From positions 248,001 through 312,000 of the forward strand of contig CP072107.1 in the NCBI GenBank assembly GCA_022870705.1: a stretch of DNA of 64,000 bases. The letters are read 5' to 3'. Below, piece after piece: positions 49,058 through 57,825 of the stretch. Under the pieces are notes generated by a model. The model was given only the letters and a program-made list of their open reading frames with translations. It was not told the origin of the DNA and did not search any database. The position numbers and the translations under genes were made by a program. The number at the start of each line of letters is the position of its first letter. Within the stretch, counting starts at the first letter, position 1. The stretch is from Oscillospiraceae bacterium CM. Lineage in GTDB: Bacteria > Bacillota > Clostridia > Oscillospirales > Oscillospiraceae.

Positions 49058-50296
49058 TTATTGATACATCATCCCCGGCATAAGCACTTTTTCTCGGCCA
49101 TCGGATGGCATTTTCAGGTTTTCCATGAGACAGGCGGAGTAAATGGCGCGTTTGCCAAATCTGCCGCGGATATCCTCAACCACCATGTCCAGTCGCGCGC
49201 GCTTTTCACGCTTGGCGGTATCCTCAAAAATGCTTGTCTGATACGGCGTATCGGCGGGAATGAGGTTGATTGCCCTGACCGTTACGGCGCGGACTTTATT
49301 TGTCCAGCGGAAGTTTTCCTCAAAGAGCTTTCTTGCTTTTTGGGCAATTTCCATCGGACTCTGCGATTGTGTTTCCAGCGGCCCCTGGTATTGCTTGAAA
49401 TTGAGGCTGTTATCCCGGATGGTAATCTGAACGCCCCTGGCCGTGAGCGAGTGGAGCCGCAGCCTGTGGCCGATGTCCTGGGACAGCTCCAGAATCACTC
49501 TCCAGACCTCCTCGTTGTTTTCAAGATCTGCGTTGCAGGTGATCCCGTGGCCGACACTCTTGACCGGGGACTCATAATCACCGGGCATCACTCGGGAGGT
49601 ATCGAGTCCATTGGCATAAACCCAGAGTGCGATGCCGTTCACGCCGAGAAGCCGCTTTAGAAAATCCTGTGAGGTATTGGCGATATCTCCGATAGTTCGT
49701 ATCCCATAGTTGTCAAACCTTTTTGCGGTAGCTCGTCCTACATAGAGCAGGTCTGAGGCAGGGAGAGGCCAAATTTTCTCTCTGAAGTTGTCTGCGGATA
49801 TTTCCGTGATCGCGTCCGGTTTTTTCAGGTCACTGCCCAGCTTGGCAAAAATCTTGTTATATGAAACGCCAATGCTTACGGTGAGGCCAAGCTCGGCTTT
49901 GACCGCCTGGCGGATTTCATCGGCTATCGTCATCCCATCTCCGAACGCCGTCCTGCTGCCGCTTATATCGCACCAGCATTCATCCATGCCATATCCTTCG
50001 ACTTGATCAGTATATCTCTCATAAATCGCCCGAGTCAGCTTGGAATATTTCAGATACTCGTCGTACTGCGGCGGCACCATGATAATGTCCGGGCAGCACT
50101 GGCGAGCCTCCCAATTGACCATCCCAGTTTTGACGCCGCGTTTCTTGGCAAGCTCAGATTTGGCAAGAACAATGCCGTGTCTGGATTCAGTGGAGCCGCA
50201 CACGGCAACGGCCTTTCCACACAGCGAAGGATTGAGCATCATCTCGACCGAAGCGTAGAAGCAGTTCAGATCGCTGTGAAGTATTACTCTCTCCAT
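49058..50296 (-). CDS. Y-family DNA polymerase (DinB/UmuC type)
   Basis: A 412-residue translesion polymerase. The start (VILHSDLNCFYASVEM) holds the first catalytic Asp, and YGMDECWCDISG holds the second Asp-Glu site. The HhH region reads IRTIGDIANTSQDFLKRLLG, and the little-finger domain follows to residue 400. This subgroup (SamB/ImpB-like) is frequent on mobile elements. The ATG at 50296 is 14 codons inside the open frame and begins the conserved part. A consensus promoter and three operator-like sites lie upstream. Confidence 0.92.
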   Translation of the reverse strand: MERVILHSDLNCFYASVEMMLNPSLCGKAVAVCGSTESRHGIVLAKSELAKKRGVKTGMVNWEARQCCPDIIMVPPQYDEYLKYSKLTRAIYERYTDQVEGYGMDECWCDISGSRTAFGDGMTIADEIRQAVKAELGLTVSIGVSYNKIFAKLGSDLKKPDAITEISADNFREKIWPLPASDLLYVGRATAKRFDNYGIRTIGDIANTSQDFLKRLLGVNGIALWVYANGLDTSRVMPGDYESPVKSVGHGITCNADLENNEEVWRVILELSQDIGHRLRLHSLTARGVQITIRDNSLNFKQYQGPLETQSQSPMEIAQKARKLFEENFRWTNKVRAVTVRAINLIPADTPYQTSIFEDTAKREKRARLDMVVEDIRGRFGKRAIYSACLMENLKMPSDGREKVLMPGMMYQ

Positions 50297-50345
50297 TTTT
50301 TCTCTCAAGCCTCTTGACAAAAGGTGCAACTTCATATAGTATTTA

Positions 50346-50437
50346 GGTGCAATCGGATTTCACCCTTGCTGTGATTATACGCAATCCGATTTCTCTTGTC
50401 AATACCATTTCAGAAAAAGGTGCAAACGAATTTCACC
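50346..50437. promoter_or_regulatory. Three related operator sites between polymerase and XRE genes
   Basis: Sites GGTGCAATCGGATTTCACC (50346-50364) and GGTGCAAACGAATTTCACC (50419-50437) are near-palindromes. A third, weaker site with GCAATCCGATTTC lies between them and overlaps the polymerase promoter spacer. The first site covers the polymerase transcription start and the third lies just before the XRE ATG, as expected for a repressor that controls both directions. Confidence 0.7.
50374..50402 (-). promoter_or_regulatory. Consensus sigma-A promoter of the polymerase operon
   Basis: On the minus strand TTGACA (50402-50397) and TATAAT (50379-50374) with a 17-bp spacer: a perfect consensus at both boxes. 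Such a strong promoter needs tight repression, consistent with the overlapping operator sites. Confidence 0.8.
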
Positions 50438-50452
50438 ACATGGAGGCGCGAT

Positions 50453-50872
50453 ATGAAATTTGGAGATAAGGTGCGGGAACTTCGTACACAAAAAGACCTG
50501 ACGCAGACGGAGCTTGGCAAGCTGGTTGGGGTAACGAAACGCACTGTCGTCGGCTGGGAGAACGAAGGCCGGTACCCACAAAAACGTAATTTATATGATT
50601 CGCTTGCAAAGGTGTTTGAGGTTCCCACAAGTTATTTGGCTTCAGAGGATGAGGCGTTCATCACTGACTCCGCTGAACGTTATGGCGTCAAGGGTGAACG
50701 GGACGCCAAGGCTGTGCTGACTCAGGCCGCTACCGTCTTTGCCGGCGGCGAGCTCAGCGACGAGGACAGGCTTGCGTTTATGACCGAAATCCAGCAGCTT
50801 TATCTGGAGTCCAAGGATATTGCGGCAAAAAAATTTACCCCCAAGAAGTACAGGAAGAACGACTCACAGTAA
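50453..50872 (+). CDS. XRE-family repressor
   Basis: A 139-residue protein with an HTH of RELRTQKDLTQTELGKLVGV, TKRTVVGWENEGRYPQKR and AKVFEVPTSYL. The C-terminal region resembles clostridial phage-type repressors (LSDEDRLAFMTEIQQLYLES). GGAGG lies 8 nt before the ATG. The frame is open 19 codons upstream, but that part covers the operator. It probably binds the three sites at 50346-50437 and represses the divergent polymerase operon and itself. Confidence 0.88.
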   Translation: MKFGDKVRELRTQKDLTQTELGKLVGVTKRTVVGWENEGRYPQKRNLYDSLAKVFEVPTSYLASEDEAFITDSAERYGVKGERDAKAVLTQAATVFAGGELSDEDRLAFMTEIQQLYLESKDIAAKKFTPKKYRKNDSQ

Positions 50873-50955
50873 TCAACTTTCTGTCCGTAATTTGGGACAG
50901 CTTTCGGTGTAGATTTTAGCTGTGAGATTATCTGTACACGATTGGAGGTGAGGAA

Positions 50956-51477
50956 GTGTCTGGCGATTACATACATCATGAAGTTCTCAGGGTTATGGCA
51001 AAATACAAGACCAATGATCCCTATGAGCTGCTTGACGCTCTCGGTGTCGAGGTCCGGGAATCGCGGGCCTATGGCCGAGATGGGCTAAAGGGGTATTGTT
51101 ATTTTTCCAAGCGCACGATTTTCGTCGTGCTCAATGCCTTTTTGTCTGAGGTGGAGAAACGGATTATTGCCATGCACGAGGCTGCGCACATCATACTGCA
51201 TCAGGATCAGATCAAGGTAGCTCCGATGAAAGATAATGTGATATATGACATGACGTCCAGAACGGAGTATCAGGCGAACCTGTTTACTGCTGATTTCCTC
51301 ATTTCTGACGATGAGGTCGAGGAACTGACGGCACAGGAGGATATGGACTATTTTCGCATATGTAAGGAGCTCTATGTGAGCCCAGATCTGATGTCCTTCA
51401 AGCTGTTCTCCATGATTCAACGCGGCTATCGTTATAATCTGCCGCAGGGGCTGAACAGTACATTCTTGAAAAACTAA
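50956..51477 (+). CDS. ImmA/IrrE-family metallopeptidase
   Basis: A 173-residue protein with the Zn-binding HEAAH in IIAMHEAAHIILHQD near residue 75 and the downstream YQANLFTADFLIS helix typical of ImmA. A GTG start follows AGGTGAGGA. Its partner is the XRE repressor 80 bp upstream, giving a second repressor/protease switch within 2 kb of the first. Confidence 0.88.
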   Translation: MSGDYIHHEVLRVMAKYKTNDPYELLDALGVEVRESRAYGRDGLKGYCYFSKRTIFVVLNAFLSEVEKRIIAMHEAAHIILHQDQIKVAPMKDNVIYDMTSRTEYQANLFTADFLISDDEVEELTAQEDMDYFRICKELYVSPDLMSFKLFSMIQRGYRYNLPQGLNSTFLKN

Positions 51478-51512
51478 ATGGAGGGTGACCTCCTGCCGTG
51501 CGAGGTGATTCT

Positions 51513-51782
51513 ATGATCGTCAAGGTTTATGTTCCCGTGTCAGCGGATTTTGATGCGGATGGGAGGCTTATCCCCACATCACTGACTTGGGAAGATGGGA
51601 CAGTTTTTACCATTGACCGGGTCCTGGACATCCGTCAGGCCCCTGCGCTGAAAGCCGGGGGGCAGGGTGACCGATACACAGTCGTTATAAACGGTCATCA
51701 GAGTTATCTTTTCTTTGAGCGAAATGCCTCGATGGCCAGGAACAATTTGGGGCGCTGGTTCGTTGAGCGCAGAGCTGCTTGA
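51513..51782 (+). CDS. Small conserved protein of unknown function
   Basis: An 89-residue protein with the look of a short beta-rich domain (DGRLIPTSLTWEDGTVF, TVVINGHQSYLFFER, RWFVERR). Proteins of this pattern often lie beside Y-family polymerase or ImmA genes in clostridial islands, from memory. The ATG at 51513 follows GAGGTG. Confidence 0.6.
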   Translation: MIVKVYVPVSADFDADGRLIPTSLTWEDGTVFTIDRVLDIRQAPALKAGGQGDRYTVVINGHQSYLFFERNASMARNNLGRWFVERRAA

Positions 51783-51815
51783 TTTGTAGTAACCGAGCGA
51801 GAGGAGGATGCTCCC

Positions 51816-53066
51816 TTGTCATATATACATAAGACCAGCTTTGATATTATCCAAGGAACCAACATCGATGATGAGCTGGAGAATTATTTCGAAGTGGACG
51901 AGCCAATTGCCCTCACGATCCAAGTATTGAACAGAAAAGGCTATATCACAGAATTTTGCTGCTGTGGCCATGCATTTGGAGATAGTGGTGAAGCTTTCGC
52001 AGATCCTGAAACCCCCAACTGTGAACATATCATCGTTGGAACCTACGCTACTGAAGAATTGCCCGACGGATCACATCGCATTTTATTTCACAATCGGCCG
52101 GAGCATAGTGCATACATTGCTTTTGCCAAGGATTCTGCTTTGCCCCCGGCCCCAGCCAACTGGTACTATCATGAGAACTCCCTCCGATGCGACTATCTCG
52201 GAGACATAGACGAGTTTGCGTTTTGGGAGACAATGCTGCGGTCAATGAGAGCTCTTTATATTTGGGCGTGTCATCTCCCTGTCGTCGGCACAGAACAACC
52301 TGCGAACTCTGAAAATGCCGACTTAATCTTTGCGATACAAAGCCATCTTCAAAGTCGTGGCCTGCAATATGAAAGCTCAATAAATGCAGCTATAAATGAA
52401 CGCTTGAAAGGCAAAAGCTACTGCCTGTCGGAGCATATAAAAGGGCTGTTATATTCGCTTTTGACCAACCAGACCTCATGGAAGCGAATTGTCCCTCATC
52501 TAAAAGAGATTGACGATGTGTTTTTTCAGTATGACGTTGACAAAATCAAAGCGACTTCGGCGGCGTATTTTAGTGACGCTTTGTTCGCAATCAAATGTGG
52601 TAACAGAAAGACTGCCGCACAGATGGCAGCACTGACCTACAATATCGAAGTGTTTGAGCGAATTTCAAATGTCTATGGCAGCATGGATGACTTTGTCATT
52701 TCGGCTCCGGCACACGAAATTGTTGCTTTACTTGCATCAAGTGGATCAGAATACAAACTACGCCAAGTGGGAGAAGCTCTTGCGTGGGAATATATTCGGA
52801 ACGTTGGAATTGATGGCGCAAAGCCCGATCTCCATCTCCGACGATTCTTCGGAAAGAGCAGAATCGGAAAATCCAACCGTGATCCCGCCACTGTGCAAGA
52901 TGTGATTGCCGCAGTAGAATCACTTGCGAAGTCTACCGGGTTATCTATGGCGTCCATAGACAACTTAATTTGGAGCTATTGCGCCGATGGATACGGTGAA
53001 ATATGCACGGCCACGCCGCATTGCACCGAATGTGCAATACGAGCATTTTGCAACCGTGAACGTTGA
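51816..53066 (+). CDS. HhH-GPD/FeS glycosylase-like protein with a Cys-rich N-terminal domain
   Basis: A 416-residue protein. The C-terminal 130 residues resemble a helix-hairpin-helix DNA glycosylase: EALAWEYIRNVGIDGAKPDL, HLRRFFG, then NLIWSYCADGYGEIC. Cys residues at 397, 403, 406 and 412 are spaced like an endonuclease III 4Fe-4S site but with five instead of six residues in the first gap. The N-terminal domain has EFCCCGHAFGDSG and may bind metal. The TTG at 51816 follows AGGAGG. Base-excision activity is inferred and the substrate is unknown. Confidence 0.6.
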   Translation: MSYIHKTSFDIIQGTNIDDELENYFEVDEPIALTIQVLNRKGYITEFCCCGHAFGDSGEAFADPETPNCEHIIVGTYATEELPDGSHRILFHNRPEHSAYIAFAKDSALPPAPANWYYHENSLRCDYLGDIDEFAFWETMLRSMRALYIWACHLPVVGTEQPANSENADLIFAIQSHLQSRGLQYESSINAAINERLKGKSYCLSEHIKGLLYSLLTNQTSWKRIVPHLKEIDDVFFQYDVDKIKATSAAYFSDALFAIKCGNRKTAAQMAALTYNIEVFERISNVYGSMDDFVISAPAHEIVALLASSGSEYKLRQVGEALAWEYIRNVGIDGAKPDLHLRRFFGKSRIGKSNRDPATVQDVIAAVESLAKSTGLSMASIDNLIWSYCADGYGEICTATPHCTECAIRAFCNRER

Positions 53067-53170
53067 GCACACTATATAAGCCAGCATAAACCATCCGGAA
53101 CGAGCTGTGGATGTCAGCGCGACTTTGATAAGTGAAGCAGTAAAATACAGGCCGAGAGCAAGGGGTAATT

Positions 53171-54205
53171 ATGAAAATTGAAATGGGTGAATCCCTTATT
53201 TACTCGTGGCTACGCCACGAAAAACAGTGTCAATTGGCACAGACCAACTGGAAGGCATCCCCTTTTTGGGCGATTGACAGCCGAAATGACCTACAAATGC
53301 TTGCCGACAAATTCTCGCAGTTTTATTTAGACAAGCATCAGTTTGATATTTTCAAAGGCTGTTCTCTTGAACAGTTCATAAAGCAGGCTGAAATAGATGC
53401 CATTGGCATTGCGTATTCCCAATCCGCACAAAGTATTTATGCTGTTGACGTTGCATATCACGAAGGTGGGTTGAATTACGGCGATAAGGAGAGAACGCTA
53501 ACAAAGATCATCCAAAAATGTGTTCGCACGGCATTGTGCTTATATGCCTTTTTCAATATTGCTACTGGAGAGATTGTTTTCGCATCCCCCAAAATTAACC
53601 CGGCGATTGAGAAAGAGCTGTCTCCCATGTTTTCGGAGCTGACAGCACTGTTCTCGCAGCTTGGTTTGGAGTTTATCGCAACTCTATTCTGCAATGATAC
53701 TTTTTTAAGCGGGATTATTCAGCCTGTGCTGGAAAAGGGTACGAGCGTCGCTGACACATCGGAGTTGTTTCTGCGCAGCGTCCAAATGTATCAGATGTTT
53801 GCAGGGAAATCCGAACCCACTCGGGCAAAGATATCAAAAGCGCAGATTGCTACTCGTCAATCAGACCAGCAGTTGAGTGCAAATATCAACGAGGGAAAGG
53901 CAATTGATCGCATTCCAAAGTGGGCGCTTAGCCCGGAACAAAACAATTATAAGATCATTCGCGCTTACTACCAGCTCTTAGGTGAACGTGGAATGGTTAC
54001 TCGTCCCGAGCTTGAAGCCCTTTGCCAGAGCCAAGCTGATCACCCCGATGTATATGTGAGAGATTTCAGAGGTAATTTTGCTTCGATGAAAACAGACAAA
54101 GGGAAAAGTCATGGTAAGGTCTTCATCGATGATGGTTATAATGTGCGAGTCTGGAGCACCGTATCTGAGATTCTGGAGCAGAACCGCAGCCTGTTCTTGG
54201 CGTAA
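53171..54205 (+). CDS. Conserved protein, possible restriction-endonuclease fold
   Basis: A 344-residue protein. The region around residues 75-100 (EIDAIGIAYSQ, then YAVDVAYHEGGLNYGDKE) has the Asp and VDVAYHE strand that could form a PD-(D/E)XK-like core, but the Lys is not obvious. The C-terminal 90 residues look like a small winged or wedge domain ending VWSTVSEILEQNRSLF. No family name was recognised. It is co-directional with the glycosylase-like gene. Confidence 0.5.
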   Translation: MKIEMGESLIYSWLRHEKQCQLAQTNWKASPFWAIDSRNDLQMLADKFSQFYLDKHQFDIFKGCSLEQFIKQAEIDAIGIAYSQSAQSIYAVDVAYHEGGLNYGDKERTLTKIIQKCVRTALCLYAFFNIATGEIVFASPKINPAIEKELSPMFSELTALFSQLGLEFIATLFCNDTFLSGIIQPVLEKGTSVADTSELFLRSVQMYQMFAGKSEPTRAKISKAQIATRQSDQQLSANINEGKAIDRIPKWALSPEQNNYKIIRAYYQLLGERGMVTRPELEALCQSQADHPDVYVRDFRGNFASMKTDKGKSHGKVFIDDGYNVRVWSTVSEILEQNRSLFLA

Positions 54206-54232
54206 TCACACCACGTGATGAGTGGAGGGAAA

Positions 54233-54949
54233 ATGGAAAATATCATATACGAGCGTAACTATGAGGAAGAACATCGTCGGCATGATGGGAATGATACCGC
54301 ATCCACAATATTTGAGATTGCCACTGATGGTGGGTTCATCGCGGCGTATGCTGATGCGATGCAGGCGATTCCCAAGATAGTCGTTCCCGCCGATAAAGAA
54401 AACTACGAATACTTACTTCAACGGTCAGATGAGCTTGCGCAGCGATGGAGCGGAAAGGTGCGCGGTGTTGTGAACTACGAAAAATGGGAAGCCACCATTG
54501 ACCTGCTTCTCCCATTTGCCGAATTTTGTGATCGTGACGATCTGAACCTCCTGAAAGAATTTGCCGACAGATCCCATTCTATTACTTTTCAGACGAACGA
54601 TGATGGGAGGCTCCGGATACATATCTTCATCTTTTATTTTGAAGAGCTTGCCGATAAGGGTGAGATTTTTAAATCGATTCTGCGCAACAGGCAAGACCTT
54701 ACCGCGCTTTTGGAGCAGTACAAGGAAAAGAATCCGATCCTTTTTGAAAGCGACGATGAATACGATAATCTTGATGATTCTGAGCAAGTCGAACTGATGA
54801 CATGGTTTGTAGAAACCTGGGCTGCAGCGACGGGAGAAAACAAGGAGAGTATCGCGTCTGCGGTTTTGTACGAGATGCGTCATGATTATAAGAATATGAT
54901 CCGAAAGATTCTTGATTTAAAGAATAAACTTGACGGTGATACAGAATAA
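54233..54949 (+). CDS. Acidic protein of unknown function
   Basis: A 238-residue helical, acidic protein without recognised motifs. GTGGAGGG precedes the ATG by good spacing; it starts 28 nt after its neighbour and ends before a terminator, so it closes the plus-strand operon that begins with the XRE repressor. Confidence 0.5.
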   Translation: MENIIYERNYEEEHRRHDGNDTASTIFEIATDGGFIAAYADAMQAIPKIVVPADKENYEYLLQRSDELAQRWSGKVRGVVNYEKWEATIDLLLPFAEFCDRDDLNLLKEFADRSHSITFQTNDDGRLRIHIFIFYFEELADKGEIFKSILRNRQDLTALLEQYKEKNPILFESDDEYDNLDDSEQVELMTWFVETWAAATGENKESIASAVLYEMRHDYKNMIRKILDLKNKLDGDTE

Positions 54950-54954
54950 CTGAA

Positions 54955-54990
54955 CGGGCAGCCACTTGGTATTGGCTGCCCGCTTGTTTT
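54955..54990 (+). terminator. Intrinsic terminator of the plus-strand operon
   Basis: CGGGCAGCCA and TGGCTGCCCG form a perfect 10-bp stem with an 8-nt loop, followed by CTTGTTTTA. Confidence 0.8.
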
Positions 54991-55101
54991 ATATAGCATC
55001 ATCTTCTATCAACGCTTGCGGTGAAAGGTATAAAATGCCTAAGCATGATTTTGTTTAAATTGGCCCATCATAGACTGTGTTCCCTATATGAAAATAATGA
55101 T

Positions 55102-56499
55102 TTAAGCCTTTTTGAAGGTCATCTGCTTGGCCCAGATTCCCTGTTGGATGTTCACCGCTTTGTACCCAGCTTGCACCCAGGATTTGCACTGCGTATGCGA
55201 ACCGCCGGGGCTCCACCACATCGTATAGGTGCCGGCACTTTTCGGCAGCGCAAATCCAAGGATTTTTTCCAGCTCAGAGAAGGAAAGTGTGACGGTATCG
55301 CTTGATTGCAAACAGAGGTAACGGTAGAGCGGTTCATATTTCCCGAGCGATGGTTGATTTTCCCGAGCCGGAGTGTTCGGCCGTTCGGGTTCTTCCGCTG
55401 TCACGGTTAAACCGCAGAGCCTTTGGAGGAACACCATTTCGGATTCCGTCAAGCCTTCCGCATCCAGCCCCTGCTTCAGCCATAAGCCGCTTGTGCGGAT
55501 CTCTATTTCAGGGCTGTATTTGCCTGGCCATTTTTCTCCCGGCCCAAAATCGCTCGTATGGTTTAGGGTTGAAATGATTGCTTCTTCCAGCCGCAGACGC
55601 TGGCCTTTTTCCGGAACGGGAAACGCTGTAAAGGTCAGATGACTCCGCATATAATCGCTGACACGCCGCTCCGTGTCGGCATTTTTTATGGAGTCAATAT
55701 ATTTGTAGTTAGCCGGCCTTGAAGTGTCCAAAGTCCATATGGACAGATATGGATCGTGGTGCGCATTCAGTATGGCCTTTCCGATATTTTTGCGGAAAAT
55801 GCTGCTGTTGTGGTTTTCCCGCACAAAGTGGTCGGTTAGCCGCCGTTTGAGCCTATTGGGGGAAGTATGCGTGCCGACACGAACGATCCTGTCCATGCTG
55901 TGATAGAACTCGCCGGTTTCATAGACAATATAGATACCATTGTTGAAAGGGAGCAAATTAATTTGTTCCCATGTATATCTCGGCATTTTGTGAAACAACG
56001 CATGGAGACGCACCCCCAGAGAGACCGCACCGATATTTTCCGATTCCCTTCGTGAGTAATGACGCTCTGGTTTACGGACGGCCTCCTTGGTACATAGCTG
56101 CGATTTCAAAAAGGCCATCCGCTCACCCATACGCATTCCCGCCAGCGGTAGACTGCAGTGCGGCAGTTGATTCTGAAGATCCCGGCAATAGTAGCTACCA
56201 GCGAGAAGAATAAAGTCATCATCTTCCAAACTACACTCATGTGCGAGCGCAGTCAGAACATTATGAGCCCACTCAAGCTGCTGCTTGCGGGGCATAGCAT
56301 TCAGCGTTTGATCGTATGGGGCAATCACTCTATCTTCCGGCACGAGGCCATATTTTGCAGAAAGAATGTAAACTTTATCAGCAGTTTTCTTGGCATATTG
56401 ATACGACATGGAAAAGAGCGTGCTGGCGGAGTAAAGATCACGCGCCGCACATGGATACGGCTTCTTTTCCTTACTGCAGGATATCAACGCAATTGTCAT
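55102..56499 (-). CDS. DUF6884 / GIY-YIG-like / DUF7662 fusion protein
   Basis: A 465-residue protein with three parts. The first 150 residues follow the DUF6884/YaaA-like pattern (ALISCSKEKKPY, AARDLYSASTLF, YILSAKYGLV). Residues about 185-350 begin NNGIYIVYETGEFY and continue RIVRVGTHTSPNRLKRRLTD, resembling a GIY-YIG nuclease. The last 80 residues (YEPLYRYLCLQ, LSFSELEKILGFALPKSA, MWWSPGG) match the DUF7662 DNA-binding-like domain. The ATG at 56499 follows GGAGG by 9 nt. It is the last gene of the minus-strand operon. A DNA-cleaving role is likely but unproven. Confidence 0.65.
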   Translation of the reverse strand: MTIALISCSKEKKPYPCAARDLYSASTLFSMSYQYAKKTADKVYILSAKYGLVPEDRVIAPYDQTLNAMPRKQQLEWAHNVLTALAHECSLEDDDFILLAGSYYCRDLQNQLPHCSLPLAGMRMGERMAFLKSQLCTKEAVRKPERHYSRRESENIGAVSLGVRLHALFHKMPRYTWEQINLLPFNNGIYIVYETGEFYHSMDRIVRVGTHTSPNRLKRRLTDHFVRENHNSSIFRKNIGKAILNAHHDPYLSIWTLDTSRPANYKYIDSIKNADTERRVSDYMRSHLTFTAFPVPEKGQRLRLEEAIISTLNHTSDFGPGEKWPGKYSPEIEIRTSGLWLKQGLDAEGLTESEMVFLQRLCGLTVTAEEPERPNTPARENQPSLGKYEPLYRYLCLQSSDTVTLSFSELEKILGFALPKSAGTYTMWWSPGGSHTQCKSWVQAGYKAVNIQQGIWAKQMTFKKA

Positions 56500-56545
56500 C
56501 GTCCATGGCCTCCAATCACAATGCTTTACATACGTCAAAACCAAA

Positions 56546-56698
56546 CTAAACAGCGCTATTTGTGCGCCGCCGGAGATGAACTCCCTTGCCGCATTGTGTA
56601 TTCTTCTCGGAAAGGCTCATCAACTCGACCGGGCAGCCCGGCGCGTCGTTCCGGCTGCCGCCGATGAGGCTGCCTATGGTCGAATCCTGAAGGCTCAT
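56546..56698 (-). CDS. 50-residue peptide coupled to the PD-(D/E)XK gene
   Basis: A frame whose ATG overlaps the stop of the PD-(D/E)XK gene (ATGA) and runs for 50 residues: MSLQDSTIGSLIGGSRNDAP, then GCPVELMSL, ending with a basic RRRTNSAV. It contains two Cys residues. It fills most of the 195-nt gap before the next gene. It may be a small partner or a chance frame; no homologue was recognised. Confidence 0.35.
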   Translation of the reverse strand: MSLQDSTIGSLIGGSRNDAPGCPVELMSLSEKNTQCGKGVHLRRRTNSAV

Positions 56699-57750
56699 GT
56701 TTCACCTGCCTTTTCCTTGCAGTACAGCATGAATTGTTCGAATCCGTCAACCGCGCTTTGAAGGCTGTTCGTCAATTCGATACCGGAGATGTCCTTTCGC
56801 GGCTCACGCCATATGGTTCCGACTGTCATGGTTTTTCCGCTTGAAAGTCTGAAAGGCTTGAAATATCCGAATTGTTCAAGGTCATACTTCCATTCATGCG
56901 TGTTATTATATGCAATAATGTCTTTCAATTCCGAAGGCTTGAAGCTTTGCACATCGTTCTCAATAGACAGCTTGACACATATGTTGATTGCGCCATTGTT
57001 AAACTCCATCTGTAGATATGGGTAAAATTCTACCGCACCATAATATAGCGCTGTCCGCGGAAACAACCACATACCATAGAAGCCGCCAGAAGGATTGGCA
57101 ACATACCCGTAATTAAATGCACCATCAAGCGACCCGAACCGAAAATCAGCAGCTTTTTTTAAATCGTCATAATAACCTTGTATCATCTTCCAATCCCACT
57201 GTTCGACGGGTAGAATTTTGTACCTTTGGGTTTCGCTTTCGAAGGTATTATAATAATCAAGATAATCGAGAAAAATATCGCTTGTCATGCCGGAGCTATT
57301 GGCGTTTAAGATGGACAGTATACGTTTGCGGTCAAAGACAGCATATCCCGCTTTTTCGGCGTTGGATGTGTCGCTTTCAAAGCCCGTTTTGTAATAGACA
57401 CCGTAGATCAATTCCGGGCTTACGCCCTCACTTATCAGCAAATCCTTGTAGCGTGAAAGCTGTTCGTCGTGATCGCTCGTAAATGTCTTATCTTCAACAA
57501 TAATCTTATATCCGCCCTCCAACGTGAGCAAGACGTCAATTTTCCCATGTTGTCGCTCTATATTGGACACGTAAATCTCACCGTCTTCCAAAGTCTTAAT
57601 CGGCGGCACAAATTGCTTGAGAAAGGCGACGGCGCAACGCCTGAGCGCCTTGTCTTTTTTTACGTCCTTCATGGCATACGACATCAGCCAACACAAAAAA
57701 GCATCCTGCGACAGTTCGGATGTGGCGTATGTAAACAGGTTATTCTTCAT
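56695..57750 (-). CDS. PD-(D/E)XK nuclease-superfamily protein
   Basis: A 351-residue protein. Its N-terminal half has a PD-(D/E)XK active site: Asp in GKIDVLLTL and Glu-Asp-Lys in YKIIVEDKTFT, followed by the HDEQLSRYKD helix, matching the PDDEXK_4 type. The C-terminal half is beta-rich with many aromatic residues (YGMWLFPRTALYYGAVEFYP). It lies 75 bp after the nitrilase-fusion gene in the same operon. A defence nuclease is the likely reading. Confidence 0.72.
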   Translation of the reverse strand: MKNNLFTYATSELSQDAFLCWLMSYAMKDVKKDKALRRCAVAFLKQFVPPIKTLEDGEIYVSNIERQHGKIDVLLTLEGGYKIIVEDKTFTSDHDEQLSRYKDLLISEGVSPELIYGVYYKTGFESDTSNAEKAGYAVFDRKRILSILNANSSGMTSDIFLDYLDYYNTFESETQRYKILPVEQWDWKMIQGYYDDLKKAADFRFGSLDGAFNYGYVANPSGGFYGMWLFPRTALYYGAVEFYPYLQMEFNNGAINICVKLSIENDVQSFKPSELKDIIAYNNTHEWKYDLEQFGYFKPFRLSSGKTMTVGTIWREPRKDISGIELTNSLQSAVDGFEQFMLYCKEKAGET

Positions 57751-57825
57751 GCTTCTCACCTTCAAAAGAGCATTGCCTTCGCATTTTCCATATAGAGTTC
57801 GTTATGAAATGCAAAAGTACTCTTT

